64,000 bases of DNA from Leptospira fainei serovar Hurstbridge str. BUT 6 (lineage in GTDB: Bacteria > Spirochaetota > Leptospiria > Leptospirales > Leptospiraceae). The notes beneath the pieces were generated by a model. The model did no database searches. It was not told the origin of the DNA and saw only the letters and a list, made by a program, of their open reading frames with translations. The stretch's first letter is position 1. The number at the start of each line of letters is the position of its first letter. The position numbers and the translations under genes were made by a program. The stretch spans positions 62,001-126,000 of the forward strand of contig NZ_AKWZ02000006.1 of the NCBI RefSeq assembly GCF_000306235.2. Direction: 5' to 3'. Below are positions 53,611 through 63,198 of this stretch, one piece after another.

Positions 53611-54277
53611 GGGTTTAAGGAAAGTATTCCGTCGATTGTTCATAACGAATTTTTGGTATGAGCTTTCAATGAATTTGACCTACTGGAAAACTTTGAAAAA
53701 TTCCCCGATTTTCAATCCGGAAGACATTAAAAGAATAAAAGCTAACTACCGTAACTTCAAGAAACAAGACAAAAGCTATCTCGTCGATATTCAATCGGAA
53801 TACCATCTTTCATGGAGCTGTCTAATTCGCGCCACTTACGATCGATGTATTGAAAATGGTTTTAGCATTGATAGATCGATTGAGATAACGGAAAACCTTC
53901 TTTTTGAAAATATGAAACCGGATAAGATCGCAAAATATATATTAAAAGCGCTGAATAAATCGAAAGATCCGTTTCAATACATGGTAAATGTGTCCAAAAG
54001 ACAAGAATCTAATTTTTTCGGATCTACTTTTTCCTTTTCGAGAGCGACGGATGATCTTAATTCGTATCATTTATTGGTGCACGATTGTTTCTACAATAGT
54101 TATTTTCGAAGACATCAAGTCCCAGAACTCATGAAAATAGCATGTAAATGGGATTTGATATCATGGTCAAAAGGGGTTTCGCAGGACAGACATGGGATAA
54201 CTTTTTCTCGTCCGACTACGTTAGGCCTGAACGACTCCGACTGCCAGTTTAACTTCGAGAGGGTTCCTAAAAAATAG
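53552..54277 (+). CDS. ATC-hydrolase-like protein with N-terminal membrane helix
   Basis: 241 residues. The start overlaps the AraC gene, with GGAG upstream of the ATG, so translation is coupled. N-terminal helix ILIIVLAIKIAVIIVAAKG. The C-terminal half (HDCFYNSYFRRHQVPELMKIACKWDLI, then GITFSRPTTLGLNDSDCQFNF) matches the L-2-amino-thiazoline-4-carboxylate hydrolase family pattern: a Cys, PEL-x-C-xxD, and a final TxxxG-xxxCxF. Substrate not known. Confidence 0.65.
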   Translation: MNILIIVLAIKIAVIIVAAKGLRKVFRRLFITNFWYELSMNLTYWKTLKNSPIFNPEDIKRIKANYRNFKKQDKSYLVDIQSEYHLSWSCLIRATYDRCIENGFSIDRSIEITENLLFENMKPDKIAKYILKALNKSKDPFQYMVNVSKRQESNFFGSTFSFSRATDDLNSYHLLVHDCFYNSYFRRHQVPELMKIACKWDLISWSKGVSQDRHGITFSRPTTLGLNDSDCQFNFERVPKK

Positions 54278-54367
54278 CATACTTTACTTTTGTAACGAGT
54301 GAAAGCTACGAAAGAATGATAACAGATCTTGGCTGACTTGAAAAATTCAAGAAATGTTTTTCTCTGA

Positions 54368-54937
54368 TTATTTTCTTCCGAGGACACCGAAATGAAATGG
54401 TTCGAGAATCAAGTTTTGCTCTTCAATCGCAAATCCGCTACTCTCCAGCAATAACTTGATAAATTCCGGTTTCGGTCGAATGTCGATGGCCGGCCCTCTC
54501 GGCGTAGGAATATCCGAGCGCCAATGTATAACCCCGCAAAATCCCCCCGGCTTGACCACGCGGTAGGCTTCTTTCAAAAACATATCAGGATATTCGGTAT
54601 GCAATATATTAAACAGCATGTAATAGTCGACCGAAGAATCGCCGATCTCCACCCCTTCAACAAGAACATCTTTGATTTTATATTCTATATTCCTAATATT
54701 CAATTTATCGATGCGATTTTTAAATCCAGGCACTAATGATTCGTCGATATCGAAAGCAATTATCTTCCCTTTTATTATCTTCGCGACCGGTATAGTAAAA
54801 GTTCCGTAGCCGAAGCCGATTTCAACGACATCCTGAAGATCTGAATTAATTTTCATTTTTTCAAGAATCGTATCCACAGAGAATAATGATTCCCAATATG
54901 CTTCGCCGGGCATCCCGCTATCTCGTACTTTTGCCAT
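54368..54937 (-). CDS. class I SAM-dependent methyltransferase
   Basis: 189 residues. VVEIGFGYGTFTIPVAK is motif I; IIAFDIDESLVPGFK motif II; DYYMLFNILHTEYPDMFLKEAYRVVKPGGFCGVIHW covers motifs IV-VI. Substrate unknown. Single gene, convergent with the ATC-hydrolase-like gene. Confidence 0.82.
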   Translation of the reverse strand: MAKVRDSGMPGEAYWESLFSVDTILEKMKINSDLQDVVEIGFGYGTFTIPVAKIIKGKIIAFDIDESLVPGFKNRIDKLNIRNIEYKIKDVLVEGVEIGDSSVDYYMLFNILHTEYPDMFLKEAYRVVKPGGFCGVIHWRSDIPTPRGPAIDIRPKPEFIKLLLESSGFAIEEQNLILEPFHFGVLGRK

Positions 54938-55031
54938 ACTTCATAAACCTCATAAATTCATTTATACACTCTGATCCAAGGATTATTTGCGAGAAAGCAA
55001 ATCTTACCGAACCGCCAGAAAATTCCTGATT

Positions 55032-55316
55032 CTATTTACCACCGCTGCTCTGCTCGCTGCTTGATCCGCTTCGATGAACGGACGAAGTATTCGTCTTAGT
55101 CGTTCCTCCGGGGCTATTGCAATTTGATTCGCACAGTGCGTCGGCGAGATAGCAAGTCAACGATATCCGACTTTGGGAATCGACCGGAACGGTCATGTCC
55201 AAAGCGAAGCAATTTACGAGTTTTTCCCGACATTCTCTTCTGCAAACGGCCGGCGCATCCTGGCAATATTCAAGAAACAGAATAGATACCGTAAATGCAA
55301 ACCAGCGAATCCTCAT
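55032..55316 (-). CDS. Cys-rich exported protein
   Basis: 94 residues. Hydrophobic leader to Cys18 (ILFLEYC; Tyr at -1 is not a good lipobox). The mature part has about seven Cys (CRRECREKLVNC, LTCYLADALCESNC), then a Ser/Gly tail. Likely exported and disulfide-rich. Divergent from the SH3b gene. No family recognised. Confidence 0.5.
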   Translation of the reverse strand: MRIRWFAFTVSILFLEYCQDAPAVCRRECREKLVNCFALDMTVPVDSQSRISLTCYLADALCESNCNSPGGTTKTNTSSVHRSGSSSEQSSGGK

Positions 55317-55424
55317 TGAATATGATCCATTTTATGTTCTATGGTTGAATCGGGTTCGATAAAGAAGCTTGTCAATTTCAAAACATTTCTTAACTATCGG
55401 AATAACCCGCAAGGAAATAGAGTG

Positions 55425-56516
55425 ATGCAGAATTTACTAAATTTCGAACTAAATTTAAAGATCAGCTTTCACAATTCAATATTTAAAATTCTTTTTTCAA
55501 TACTGATAGCCTTTTCGAACTCCGCAAACTTAAATGCCGATTCCGTTTATTCAAAGGTTATCGCCGATAATTGGCTAAATCTTCGAGAAAGACCCGAGCA
55601 AAATAGTTCGATAATAGTATTATTACCGAAAGGAACGCGGGTAGAATTACTCGAACAAAGCGATAAAACAGAAGTCATCAATGGAAAAGCCGGGAAATGG
55701 GTCGAAGTAGAATGGTTAGGAAATCGAGGGTGGGTCTTTGACGCTTATTTAGAGAAAGTAAACGAAGAAGATCAACTTGCAGGCTATTTGCGATATCTAA
55801 AAACCTTAAAAAAGGGAGAACTATCGTCGATCAAGAAAGCGGAAGAGAAATTTCTTTCGGCATTCGACACAAATTCGAAAGACGCTGAAAATGCGTTTCG
55901 TTCCTTTACATTTTTTTTAAATATGCAGAAGGAAGAAATTAATCCCAAATTAAACGAAAAACTGCAACTCGATTACGGCCAATATAATACGAAATTAGTA
56001 AATGAACTCAAATATTCAGGTTTGACCGTCGAATACTGCGAAGGCGAATCGAGTCTGGTAGAATACTACGATTACTACGCCGGAATATTGTCTAAATATT
56101 CCTTCGAATTCAAAGAATATCTACTACTTCTATCCAAAGTCGGTGACCCTTATACCTGCGACGGTGGAATCGGAATTTCTTGGGAAGAAATGAGAAAGAG
56201 AATAAGTTTGATTGAGAAGTTTATAAAAAACCACGAAACCATTCCTGATCGAAAACGCGCCGAAGAATTCCGAAGAGCTTATATGAACGATTACGCAAAC
56301 GGATTAGACAATACTCCCGTTTGTGATTTCCGGAATCAGACGCTACTCCCTGAAGTTCGAAGTAGTTTTAAAAAGTTCCTAACGGACAATAAATCTTCCT
56401 TCTATTTTCCGTTTATGGAAAAGTTATATTCTATGTACGAAAAGAATAATTTCAAATGCAGCCGGGAAATTAAAAACTACAGTTTTACTTTCTTTTATCC
56501 GGAAGATAAGAAATAG
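55425..56516 (+). CDS. SH3b-domain protein, secreted or envelope
   Basis: 363 residues from the ATG at 55425 (AAGGAA upstream); the frame opens at 55341. Signal-like helix ILFSILIAFSNSANLNADS, then an SH3b domain (NWLNLRERPEQNSSIIVLLPKGTRVELLE, VEVEWLGNRGWVFDAYL). The rest is a polar helical domain with about five Cys. The function of the C-terminal part is unknown. Confidence 0.7.
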   Translation: MQNLLNFELNLKISFHNSIFKILFSILIAFSNSANLNADSVYSKVIADNWLNLRERPEQNSSIIVLLPKGTRVELLEQSDKTEVINGKAGKWVEVEWLGNRGWVFDAYLEKVNEEDQLAGYLRYLKTLKKGELSSIKKAEEKFLSAFDTNSKDAENAFRSFTFFLNMQKEEINPKLNEKLQLDYGQYNTKLVNELKYSGLTVEYCEGESSLVEYYDYYAGILSKYSFEFKEYLLLLSKVGDPYTCDGGIGISWEEMRKRISLIEKFIKNHETIPDRKRAEEFRRAYMNDYANGLDNTPVCDFRNQTLLPEVRSSFKKFLTDNKSSFYFPFMEKLYSMYEKNNFKCSREIKNYSFTFFYPEDKK

Positions 56517-56702
56517 AATCCATTTACACATACAAAATTTTGATGGACTCTAAAACCGAAAGAAGGTGCAGTTTTACTCGGATAAAGAATGGCTTCTCGA
56601 ATGCATAGACCCGCTCGCTATTCGAATAAAATATTCTCTTACATTCAATATTTAATCTTTTACGTTCATAATTTTCGATACGAATCGAATCTCCCTAATT
56701 TT

Positions 56703-57815
56703 TCAGGGCCTTAAGGCGATCGAGTTCACAGTATTCGTATTCCCAGTCGTAGAAATCGTCCAACTTCCGGGAGCGCCGAGAAGCGGTGAATAAGCGAAGT
56801 TTTCGTTTGTGCCAGCCGCCACCAGTAATCCTGATTTGGGATTAACCACGAGAGCATTCCAAGTCGTAGTCGAACATCCGCTCTGCATATTCGTAGGCGG
56901 ATCCATATTTGTTCCTCCGGTCGAGGAAAGTCCTAAAAGACAGGTAGTGCCTAACGCTACGAAAAAGCTAGAGACCGGATTATAAACCGCAGCATTAAAT
57001 CCCGTATTTGCGCCAGCTGTGGAAGTTCTCGTCGTCCATGTAACCCCTAAATCATCCGTATAACTCCAGTCGGGAATGAAAGTCGAGGAGGTCCCATACA
57101 CGATCAACCTGGATCCGGAACCCGCGGTGATTTTTAGAGGAGAGCTAGTGCTAGAAGCATAAGCGCCCAAGCTAGTCAGGGAAGAAGAAAACTGTGACCA
57201 AGTTCCTCCGTTGTTTGAAGAGGTAAATGAATCGACCGTCGAAATCGTAGCATAGTATGTTCCACCCACAGAGATTACCGAGGAAACAAAACCGTTAATC
57301 GCTGTGGCCCCAAAGGAAACCTGGGTCCAAGTCGAAGCAGTTGCGTCAGATTGTTGGATAAAATGAGTCGCAAAGGTAGGATAATTATCCTCAGCTCCGG
57401 CAACGAAATTCGAACCGTTATAAGCGACGGAATGCAAAGGCGTAGCCATCCCTCCTCCGCACGTACTTTGAATCCATTTACGTCCATCCGTGCTGCTCCA
57501 AATTCCGCAACCTGCGGTTCCGGATGTTAGGCTTCCTACCGCTACAAATTTACCATTCCCATAAGCGACAGCATTAATTGTAGCGCCGCCACTACCCGTA
57601 CAATTCGGGAAAAGCGTATTGGGCTGAACGTTCCAATTTGTTCCGTCCCTCGAGGTCCATGAAGTGCAGTTGGCACCGACCGCTACGTATAGACTTTCCG
57701 AAGATAAAAGAGAAAAAAGAAATCCACTCGGAGAACTAGGATCAAGCGAGTTTTCCTGGAACTTCATACAGGAAACGGTAAATGAAAACAAAAGTGAGTA
57801 AAAAAGAAATTTCAT
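56703..57815 (-). CDS. propeller-type lipoprotein with sialidase-like repeats
   Basis: 370 residues. Good lipobox FTVSC (Cys16). The body repeats the pattern G-x-(F/L)VAVG, W(S/T)...DG, WN/W(T/I)Q (for example YVAVGANCTSWTSRDGTNW, GKFVAVGSLTSG, GIWSSTDGRKWIQ), as in BNR/Asp-box propellers. Surface lipoprotein of unknown ligand. Ser/Thr/Gly-rich. Confidence 0.7.
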   Translation of the reverse strand: MKFLFYSLLFSFTVSCMKFQENSLDPSSPSGFLFSLLSSESLYVAVGANCTSWTSRDGTNWNVQPNTLFPNCTGSGGATINAVAYGNGKFVAVGSLTSGTAGCGIWSSTDGRKWIQSTCGGGMATPLHSVAYNGSNFVAGAEDNYPTFATHFIQQSDATASTWTQVSFGATAINGFVSSVISVGGTYYATISTVDSFTSSNNGGTWSQFSSSLTSLGAYASSTSSPLKITAGSGSRLIVYGTSSTFIPDWSYTDDLGVTWTTRTSTAGANTGFNAAVYNPVSSFFVALGTTCLLGLSSTGGTNMDPPTNMQSGCSTTTWNALVVNPKSGLLVAAGTNENFAYSPLLGAPGSWTISTTGNTNTVNSIALRP

Positions 57816-57875
57816 ATCGGATAAGGGAGGACAATTCTAATTCCTTTTTTGTCGAAGTCAAAGAAAAAAAAGGAC

Positions 57876-58226
57876 TTAATCGATTTTCCGATGAATCGAA
57901 AGCCAACCTCCACATTTCATTTTCATCGAATACCATCGTTTAAAAAATAATCCGGTTTTCCTTTCTAACTGAATGGAAACATTCTCTGTACTACCGTGTT
58001 TCCATTCTATAAAAATAACGGCGGCCCGCCGAATAACGGCTCTCTCAATGATTTCAGACTCAGCTTGAATTTTATACGATCGATCGAAAGTGATTCGGAT
58101 TTTTTCGAATCCCGGTTTTTTTCTTTGTTTAAAAAATTCTAAACAGGTCTTTCGAAATTCTTTGGATTCGTATAATTCTGAATCTAAGTTTGTGTGAGGT
58201 TCCCAGCGCAGCAGAAATGCTTGCAA
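57876..58226 (-). CDS. possible hypothetical protein
   Basis: 116 residues from a TTG at 58226, with a ribosome binding site (AAGGA) too close to it. Composition is protein-like (KTCLEFFKQRKKPGFEKIRITF; VSIQLERKTGLFFKRWYSMKMKCGGW), and the frame stays open a further 14 or more codons upstream without a start. May be real with an unrecognised start, or a relic. No family. Confidence 0.35.
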   Translation of the reverse strand: MQAFLLRWEPHTNLDSELYESKEFRKTCLEFFKQRKKPGFEKIRITFDRSYKIQAESEIIERAVIRRAAVIFIEWKHGSTENVSIQLERKTGLFFKRWYSMKMKCGGWLSIHRKID

Positions 58227-58254
58227 TCCTTCGTTTTCGTGGGAATATTCTGCT

Positions 58255-58980
58255 ATGATTACGAAGCCTGACCATCTTGATAAAACGAAGGAACATTGGA
58301 AACGGAGATCGGAAGCTGCCTGGGACCGTTTTCAATTCAATCAACCGTACGGACGGGGTCTGAAGCGACTTCGGGACGAGATTCTCGGTAAGACAAATTT
58401 CGATCCGGCAACCCTTTGGCAATGGGGAACAATGCAAGCCATGGCTGTCATTGGAATTTTAAAAAACGTGGAAAAGAAATTCGGTGCGGAAGGCCAATCT
58501 CTTATCTATGACAGTCTCCGTGAAATCGGATATGACATCGGTTTGCAAATTACCGAAGGTACAACAATTCCGAATGATATGACCGATTCTGAATGGATCA
58601 GTTTTTATGCGACGATCATCAATCGCATCGCTTATGCTTCTCTTGAATCGCCCAATATCGATGATGATGACCGAGTGAACTTTCACATCGATTGGTGCCC
58701 GCATCAGGATCACTATGGAGCCATGGATTGTCGAGTGCAGCGATATTTCGTGCAAGGTATGTTAGAGGCAGCTATGGAATTTATGAAAACGCAGGGTAGG
58801 ACCTGTAGTTGGGACGTAATGTTTAAGAGTACAATTCCTGCAGGAGCGGAAACTTGTTATTTTCATGTGGAAAAAAACAATTCTGAGGCCGGCGCTCGTT
58901 GGGAAAAATATACTCGGCTTCTCGAAGCAAAGGCTTTACGATCCGCTCAGGCGAAATCGAAGAAGGAAGATAAAGAATAA
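58255..58980 (+). CDS. hypothetical protein, ATC-hydrolase-like pattern
   Basis: 241 residues, soluble. The segment IDWCPHQDHYGAMDCRVQRYFVQG followed by TIPAGAETCYFHVEK has the CP...C(R)...TIxxGxxxCxF arrangement of the ATC-hydrolase-like family seen also in the gene at 53552. The link is by pattern only. It ends in a Lys/Glu-rich tail. Confidence 0.5.
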   Translation: MITKPDHLDKTKEHWKRRSEAAWDRFQFNQPYGRGLKRLRDEILGKTNFDPATLWQWGTMQAMAVIGILKNVEKKFGAEGQSLIYDSLREIGYDIGLQITEGTTIPNDMTDSEWISFYATIINRIAYASLESPNIDDDDRVNFHIDWCPHQDHYGAMDCRVQRYFVQGMLEAAMEFMKTQGRTCSWDVMFKSTIPAGAETCYFHVEKNNSEAGARWEKYTRLLEAKALRSAQAKSKKEDKE

Positions 58981-60337
58981 AAGCGATAGTCCTTACCTGA
59001 CCGCTCCGGTTCATTTTCCTAATTTGACGAATGCGATTGTGCAAAGCTTACGACAAGCCTAATAAGATGGCTATAATCCGATGCGTGATTTTATAATCGG
59101 AATAGATAAAAGAAAGTTAAATGAATTAAAGAATATGAAAGCGGAAAGGTTTCCTAATAAAACGGGAGATTAGCGCTCATTGAAAGAAAGGCGAATGATG
59201 CCGAAACTGATAGAAAATTCATTCGCTCGGTTCATCGCAATATATTTTCCTTTTTAATTTAATAGAATTCCGTTTGCTTGCGGAGTCCGACTTATCTTTT
59301 CCGGCGATACTTCTCTGTTATGTTACATCATCAATTTCATTTTTAATCCGGCTTTTTTAAAGTCCTTAACCTCAATCCTTGCCATCAGACTTATCCGCAA
59401 CCGATAGAATTCTATTTTCTCGCAGATACTTTTTCTTTCTTAGAAAGTAAAATAAAACGTAGCACCTTGATTCGGCTGTCCTTCCGGCCAAACCTTACCG
59501 CCATGTCTTTTGATAATTCTTTGAACTGTGGCAAGGCCGATACCGATTCCACTGAACTCCGTTGCAGATGGAACTGTAAAGAGTTTTAATAAGGAAAATT
59601 AATATTTCAAAATTGATTAACGTTTATTTCTACCTTTGACACTGTAAGCCGGAAATTCAGCATAAACGGCGATCATTTAAGAGGCATGAGGGCCGACCGA
59701 TTGTCAAATTCCGATTCAATTCTTCCATTCCGAAATAAGCACTCCCTTTTAGACATATTATTCAATTCTAAACTATTTCACTAGATTACGCCTATCATTT
59801 TCCAAATCATCAAGACAGTCACATGAAGACAGATCAAGAGCTATCGCAGGAAGCAAAAAAGACACGAGAACCAGAGATCAAAACCGAACAACTTCCTTCG
59901 ATTAATTTAGCGCTATATATCCACAGTTATTAAGACCATCCAACTGTGCAAACGATTGCGAAGTTCAACTTAAAATCTATAAACAGATTCACATTCAAGC
60001 CTTCATGTTCCATAAAATACATACCGTACATTATAATTTTGTATAAACTGAATATTTTATTATTTTAAAGTTTATCGTAGTACATTATTATAAAATTAAA
60101 ACTTATCCATATATAGTCATATTAAATTTTAAGAAAACGTAACCATAAAATGACAGCCAAACATAGGTAATATAGCATTCCCTTTTTTAAACTGCCGGGA
60201 GTATTTTCCCGGTTTTCTCATCCCAACCCGATCCTCGTTTTCCGCGAAAGATGAACTGATTAATAATCTGAGCTATTTAATCTACATTAAGAAAATATAT
60301 TGACTTGTTCAAAATGGCAAAGGATATCTTCAGTTCA
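58981..60337. other. 1.36-kb gene-poor stretch, AT-rich
   Basis: Contains the histidine-kinase relic at 59440-59603. A 36-codon frame at 59823-59933 is possible but unsupported. The part at 60000-60180 is very AT-rich. No transposase, tRNA or terminator recognised. Looks like eroded DNA. Confidence 0.55.
59440..59603 (-). pseudogene. C-terminal relic of a sensor histidine kinase
   Basis: The minus-strand frame ending at 59440 reads [12 protein letters not shown], then [20 protein letters not shown] and GATFYFTF before the stop, which is the G-box and tail of a HATPase domain like those in hybrid or phytochrome kinases. The frame meets a stop at 59603, with no upstream kinase. No start codon was seen. 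A decayed gene remnant. Confidence 0.75.
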
Positions 60338-61324
60338 ATGGTTTTAATAAAAATGAAAGTTAGACAGTCTCTAACTAAGGCGTTCGTTTTGATTTCACTA
60401 TTTTATAGTACGGCGGCAGCAGCCCAACCCGCTCCTTATAAACTAGTCAACCCGGTTCTAATTCGCCCATTCGGCGATTCGATCACTTACGGCATAGGTT
60501 TTACAAATGACTGGAAGTGCCCTATCATCGAAATCGGACAATTCGTATGCATGCCTCCCGGGCAAAGAGGCGGAGGATATCGGGGATGGCTGACTCTACT
60601 CTCTCTTACAATGGGGGATGGGATCGTTTTTACCACGGAGGGTTATCAAAGTGGAGGATCTTACGTACAGCAATGGTTCACAAATACCCAAACTCACGAC
60701 GGATACCCGGGATGGACGATCGAGCAATTGACGGGAATCGCTGTTCGTCCTAGCTTCTCGGATATCACTCTTGTTCACGCTGGAACAAACGATATGTGGC
60801 AGGTACTAAAAATTAAGAACGTAACCGATGCGCAGATTGACCAAATTGCCGCTACTACTGGCGCGAACTTGTTTAATTTACTTAATACTTTGCTGAAGAG
60901 CAATACGAGGACTCACCTGTTCGTCGCTCAAATCATCAAGGTCTCCGCTCCGGGACCGGGCGCCTATTCTTTCGATTATGAGACCGTTAATAAGGTAATC
61001 TTTAAATATAATAACTATATATATAATAACTGGTATAATCAACCTCCTGAGAGCAGAGCCAGGATGACCCTCGTAGATATGCATCATACGTTGATGCCCG
61101 GTCCCGACTATTCAGTGGATGGCATCCACCCGAGCGCATTAGGATATATGAAACTTGCTTGTACTTGGATTCGAGCAATTAAGGCAGATCAACCGAAGCA
61201 GGAGGATCCTTGTTCCGGTATTACAACCGGAAAGGCGGAGAAGCAATTGACTCCTTCCAAGGAGGAACTCAGACAAATGACCCCTTCGAAAGAAAAGTTA
61301 GAACAATTGTTAAAACTTAATTAA
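60338..61324 (+). CDS. SGNH/GDSL hydrolase, exported
   Basis: 328 residues from the ATG at 60338; other in-frame starts are 60305 (TTG), 60314 and 60353. Signal peptide LTKAFVLISLFYSTAAAA, cleaved before QPAP. SGNH blocks: GDSITYG (Ser), GG..G region, GTNDM (Asn), and DGIHPSALGY (Asp-His). Acts as an esterase outside the cytoplasm. The C-terminus has two copies of TPSKE(E/K)L(R/E)Q. Substrate unknown. Confidence 0.85.
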   Translation: MVLIKMKVRQSLTKAFVLISLFYSTAAAAQPAPYKLVNPVLIRPFGDSITYGIGFTNDWKCPIIEIGQFVCMPPGQRGGGYRGWLTLLSLTMGDGIVFTTEGYQSGGSYVQQWFTNTQTHDGYPGWTIEQLTGIAVRPSFSDITLVHAGTNDMWQVLKIKNVTDAQIDQIAATTGANLFNLLNTLLKSNTRTHLFVAQIIKVSAPGPGAYSFDYETVNKVIFKYNNYIYNNWYNQPPESRARMTLVDMHHTLMPGPDYSVDGIHPSALGYMKLACTWIRAIKADQPKQEDPCSGITTGKAEKQLTPSKEELRQMTPSKEKLEQLLKLN

Positions 61325-61587
61325 GAAAGGATAGGTTCCGACTTTTGCTCCGTTTTCCCGGTTGTGGATTGCGAGAATAGGATACGCTGTTTTTCGGCGA
61401 AGGCGGCGCTGGAGAAATTATCGTTTATAAATAATCTTCTGAAATACCGGTTGGCAATGAGTAAACGTATTTGAATATTATTATTATCTTATGCACTCAT
61501 ATCTATCGGGAGAATTCGCAGTCTTCGCCAGAAATATAATAACGGGTAAAAGATATCAAATGATTTATTTTATAAGCGGTCGACTTT

Positions 61588-62265
61588 TTATTTTCTGCTT
61601 AAGGTGGCAAAGTTCGTACGAGACTCCCGGATTCCGGTCATAATGACGATAACTGCGACTTTCAGTTGGCTTTCAAAGTCAGGAGTAAGAGCGCGAAATT
61701 CGACCTTGGAGTGTATTTTCGATACTGTCTTGTTCGGCTTTGCGGATGCCCAGAGATTTGCCATAACCGTATGACTTAAATACAGAAATGTACGAACGTC
61801 TTCGAAAGTGAGACTTGGAAAGATTCTCTCTAATTCAGCAGTCTGCCTGGAATATATCTGAAGCAATAGCGTTTTAAATTTTAGCACCTGTTCTTCTGCA
61901 CTGTTCTTCTCTAAAGAAAGGTAAACATAAGGGGATAGATCGAGAAAATTTTTATGTTTCGCCGTGGCCTTTGCAAAAGTTTCGGCGAAAGATTCAACAC
62001 GAATTCCCTTTTTCAAACCCCGATAAACTTCGCATAGATCTTCCGACCATTTGGCAACAAGATCCGAAAAAACGGCCAAGAAAATCTCTTCTCTACTCGA
62101 GTAATAAATATAGACGCTCGATTTCGTAAACTTGGCATGAGCAGCAATCCCATTGAGGCTAATCTCTTCGTAAGGCCTTAGGCTAAATAGTTCTTTTGCG
62201 GCGTCTAAGATCGCAGTTTTGCGTTCATCGATCCTTTCCGGCGACCGTGCTCTTTGCCAGGTCAT
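61588..62265 (-). CDS. TetR-family transcriptional regulator
   Basis: 225 residues from the ATG at 62265 with TAGGA upstream; the frame opens at a GTG at 62283. The N-terminal helix-turn-helix DAAKELFSLRPYEEISLNGIAAHAKFTKSSVYIYYSSREEIF is clear, and the ligand domain is typical. Downstream of the SDR gene (66 bp apart) in one operon; the twin operators at 63169 and 63199 are its probable targets. Confidence 0.88.
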   Translation of the reverse strand: MTWQRARSPERIDERKTAILDAAKELFSLRPYEEISLNGIAAHAKFTKSSVYIYYSSREEIFLAVFSDLVAKWSEDLCEVYRGLKKGIRVESFAETFAKATAKHKNFLDLSPYVYLSLEKNSAEEQVLKFKTLLLQIYSRQTAELERIFPSLTFEDVRTFLYLSHTVMANLWASAKPNKTVSKIHSKVEFRALTPDFESQLKVAVIVIMTGIRESRTNFATLSRK

Positions 62266-62331
62266 AAAAAATCCTACCCCCACTTAGCAAGATAAGTAGT
62301 TAAAATATTTATAAAGTTATATAAACTTCGC

Positions 62332-63153
62332 TTATTTATATTGCCGCATGACCAACTTGTCAAACACACCGTCACCCAGCCAACGTCGAATGAATAAAAT
62401 TGGCTTTGCAAGCCTTCCAACAGCATATCTCCTTTTTGGTTTCGAGGAATTGATTGCATCCAGAATGGCGGTAGCAATCACTTTAGGAGAGGATTTCCGT
62501 CCTTTTTCAACGTAGCCCCTCGAGATATTGGCGATTTTATTGGCCATCGCGTCGTATGCGCCTCCGCTTGAGCGTTTCAATAGCGGGTCAATGTAATCAT
62601 TAAAATTCGAATCAATAAGTCCGGGTTCGATGATAACAACGTCTATCCCAAACGGTTTTAACTCAAGCCTTAAACAATCGGAAAGCCCTTCTACGGCATG
62701 TTTCGATGCGTGATACCAACCACTGAGCGGAGCATATGTCTTCCCGCTTACGGAAGAAATATTAATGATTTTTCCCGATCCTTGCTTTCGCATATGAGGA
62801 ATAACGCTCTGGATCAGTTTCGCTAATCCGAATATATTCACTTCGAATTGGTATTTTGCGTCTTCTATACTTGTATCTTCAATGCTTCCGTAAAGCCCAA
62901 AACCCGCATTGTTAATCAGAACATCGATCTTACCTTCCGATTCGATAATCTGGTCGATAACTCGTTCGATTGTTTTTGCATCAGTTACGTCTAGTTGGAT
63001 TGGATGCCCTCCAAGTTTTTTAAGTTCATCCATTTCAGATAGCCTTCTAGCGGCTCCGTACACTATAAAACCGTTTCTCGCTAAGATTTCGGCAGTAGCT
63101 TTACCAATACCGGAACTTGCACCCGTGATGAGTACGACTTTGTTAGTTACCAT
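62332..63153 (-). CDS. short-chain dehydrogenase/reductase
   Basis: 273 residues. TGASSGIGKATAEIL is the cofactor motif, NNAGFGLYG the NAG motif, SSVSGKTYAPLSGWYHASKHAVEGL the Ser-Tyr-Lys site (Tyr-x3-Lys: YHASK). Reduces or oxidises an unknown carbonyl. GGAGG ribosome binding site. First gene of the operon with the TetR regulator. Confidence 0.9.
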   Translation of the reverse strand: MVTNKVVLITGASSGIGKATAEILARNGFIVYGAARRLSEMDELKKLGGHPIQLDVTDAKTIERVIDQIIESEGKIDVLINNAGFGLYGSIEDTSIEDAKYQFEVNIFGLAKLIQSVIPHMRKQGSGKIINISSVSGKTYAPLSGWYHASKHAVEGLSDCLRLELKPFGIDVVIIEPGLIDSNFNDYIDPLLKRSSGGAYDAMANKIANISRGYVEKGRKSSPKVIATAILDAINSSKPKRRYAVGRLAKPILFIRRWLGDGVFDKLVMRQYK

Positions 63154-63168
63154 TGATTTCCTCCGTTT

Positions 63169-63187
63169 AAGAGACCATTGGTCTCTT
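63169..63187 (-). promoter_or_regulatory. TetR operator 1, perfect 19-bp palindrome
   Basis: AAGAGACCA-T-TGGTCTCTT. Lies just below the -10 region of the SDR promoter and covers the likely transcription start (about 63187). Centre 30 bp from operator 2. Confidence 0.75.
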
Positions 63188-63198
63188 AAACATTAAAT

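Noticed and set aside
59823..59933. A 36-codon frame in the gene-poor gap
   Set aside because: No ribosome binding site, no similarity recognised, surrounded by eroded sequence.
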